Below are positions 62,501 through 64,000 of a stretch of 64,000 nucleotides of DNA, piece by piece. How positions within the stretch are numbered: the stretch's first letter is position 1; each line of letters opens with the position of its first letter. Location: contig CM064572.1 of assembly GCA_032716605.1 (NCBI GenBank), positions 38,510,915-38,574,914 on the forward strand, read 5' to 3'. The translations under genes were made by a program, and so were the position numbers. Under the pieces are notes generated by a model. That model saw only the letters and a program-made list of their open reading frames with translations. It did no database searches and was not told the origin of the DNA. This DNA is from Paralithodes platypus. Lineage: Eukaryota; Arthropoda; Malacostraca; Decapoda; Lithodidae.

Positions 62501-62585
62501 GAATACTTGTGTGTACTGGATTAAAGCATAGACACTCGTCCTGGCTGTTGGTGGTTCATGTCCGCCTGGGAGTATATATGTATAT
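62501..62585 (+). mobile_element. Second tRNA-like SINE segment, opposite strand
   Basis: ACTGGATTAAAGCATAGACACT and GGTTCATGTCC match the first segment read on its own strand, with a weakened B box. The two form an inverted pair. Confidence 0.55.
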
Positions 62586-62817
62586 ATATAATTACATTTA
62601 TGATCACATTGAATCTTAACTATTCAAATATTTATCTATAATAAGGTCAGCGTAACACTATTTTGTAGCATTTTGAATATTTATTACAAAGAGTGATCAT
62701 ATAGGCCTACTGTGACCTTGACCTTTGACATAAAATAAAATACATATATTTAGATGGTCGTCACATTGACCAACTAAATTTGCCTGCATAACTTGGTGAC
62801 AATACATAAACACTCAA

Positions 62818-63790
62818 GGAGCGGCTAGGTCGGTAACTTCTACTACCTGCCAAGTGGGTAGTTTTACCCTAAACGAGCTTATTTCCGTGCTCTTTTTCAT
62901 GCATAAACAACAGTCAGAGCGAAATACAATTATGTATCCGTGAAAGGGCGATAATTGAGCTTTCCAATGACACCAGAACCATCCTTCTACGACCACTCGT
63001 TCTCTTGCAACGATCGTGCAACACGAAGGAAAAATCGCTAAAATATGGTAATTTCCTTACATAATTCCCTGTGTAGCGAGGCAATGAGTGTGTGTGGAGG
63101 GGAGGGCAGTCGCGGCACGGGATCCGTGCCGAACGGTCAGAGTCAACCTACGCTCCTCCCACCGCTCGTCTCTCTCTCAGAGCCAATTATGTGCTCAAAA
63201 TTGCTACTGACTTAAGGTGGGCCCCGCCACATAGTCCTTGATTCTCTAGACCGCCTTAACACCTTACGAGCGGGCCCGTCAGTTTTTTTCCACTACGTGC
63301 CCAGCGGGGGATTTTTACCCTAAATGGCCTTGTTTCCGTGCTCTTTTTCATGCATAAACAAGAGCCAGAGCGTAATACAATGATGTATCCCTGAAAGGGC
63401 GTAAATTGAGCTTTCCAATGACACTAGAACCATCCTTCTACGACCACGCGTTGTCTTGCAACGATCGTGCAACACGAGTACAAAAACCCTAAAATACGGT
63501 AATTTCCTTATATAATTCCCTGCGTGGCGAGGTAGGGAGGGTTGGAGTAGTGTGGAGTAGATGTCAGTAGGCGCGCGGGGTCCGTGCCGAGTGGTCATGA
63601 GGTAACCTACGCTCCTCCCGTCGCTCGTCTCTCTCTCACAGCCATTCTTGCTCAAAAATTGCACACAGACTTAAGTCGGTCCCCGCCACATAGTCCAGGT
63701 TTTTAGATACGGACTTAAGTCGGGCCCCGCTAATAAGGGGTTAAGTCGGGCCCCGCCAAAGAGTGGTTAAACATTCTAGGAGGAGTTTAG
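62818..63790. repeat. About 450-bp unit duplicated in tandem
   Basis: The block from CCCTAAACGAGCTTATTTCC (62867) to the TTAAGGTGGGCCCCGCCACA segment (63211) recurs from 63318 to about 63690 with scattered substitutions. Short GACTTAAGTCGGGCCCCGCC modules repeat further near 63711 and 63741. The open frames on the minus strand (62814-62996 and 63320-63664) follow the unit and show no domain. Confidence 0.85.
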
Positions 63791-64000
63791 GGAAAATTAC
63801 AAATACTCTTATTTTAACCTTGACTTCTGACCTTAACTATTACAATATGTGTGTGAAATTTGATATACAGTATATAATATTTAAGTAATAAGCCATAACA
63901 CAGCCAGTTTTCCAAAATTTGAGTAATCTTTCTTAATAAATAATAAAAGTTGACCTTTGACCTTGACCTTTATGTAAGAGTACATTTTTGTTTGCATTGA
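63791..64000. other. Non-coding end of window
   Basis: Repeated TGACCTT-type words (63831, 63951 and 63962) also occur near 62712-62730. No gene. Confidence 0.4.

Noticed and set aside
63320..63664. 114-residue minus-strand protein near the window end
   Set aside because: It lies in a tandemly duplicated repeat. The matching frame in the other unit is shorter, and no domain is recognised.

Overview
This window looks like repeat-dense metazoan (eukaryotic) DNA. I recognise no intact host gene, no rRNA gene and no convincing tRNA gene. The mix of CR1-, RTE- and Jockey/CR1-type LINEs, Gypsy LTR elements, a Penelope-like reverse transcriptase, piggyBac and TTAA-flanked elements and long pure (GA)n arrays suggests an arthropod, and my guess is a decapod crustacean. 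That taxonomic guess is an impression, not a computed result.

Left part (1-9.4 kb): a decayed piggyBac transposase (79-2289) is followed by a tandem repeat and a GGGTTAA end near 3134. A minus-strand LINE (4536-5636) is cut off by a 256-bp (GA)n tract. Then come several copies of an interspersed repeat that carries the motif GCGATAGCGAGC (called R1 here) and two TTAA-flanked MITE-like elements.

Middle part (9.4-39.75 kb): this is one large nest. The outer shell is a defective Gypsy-like LTR element (element A). It has a 5' LTR ending at 13800, gag, protease and integrase remnants at 13897-17520, and a 3' LTR running from about 17679 to 39752. Its 5' LTR holds a 328-bp tandem array and a 322-bp MITE. 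Its 3' LTR is split by two large insertions. Element B (19199-30510, TTAC duplication) is a Gypsy-type retrotransposon with integrase upstream of reverse transcriptase, and it is itself cut by a solo LTR. Element C (30781-39240) has inverted termini and a long target duplication. It holds a THAP-domain exon, a Penelope-like RT and a CR1-like LINE. That LINE contains a Harbinger-like element, which contains a further MITE-like element.

Right part (39.75-64 kb): microsatellites and a 95-bp tandem array come first. Two head-to-tail RTE-like LINE copies follow (45186-47640 and 47641-60097). The second is spread over 12.4 kb by three later insertions: a LINE fragment, a full-length minus-strand LINE (itself hit by a TTAA MITE), and a full-length CR1-like LINE. 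The end of the window has pentanucleotide repeats, an inverted pair of tRNA-derived SINE-like segments and a duplicated 450-bp unit.

Every large coding region here is broken by stops, frameshifts or insertions. The value of the window lies in insertion order, target duplications and element architecture, and it reads as a transposon accumulation zone.
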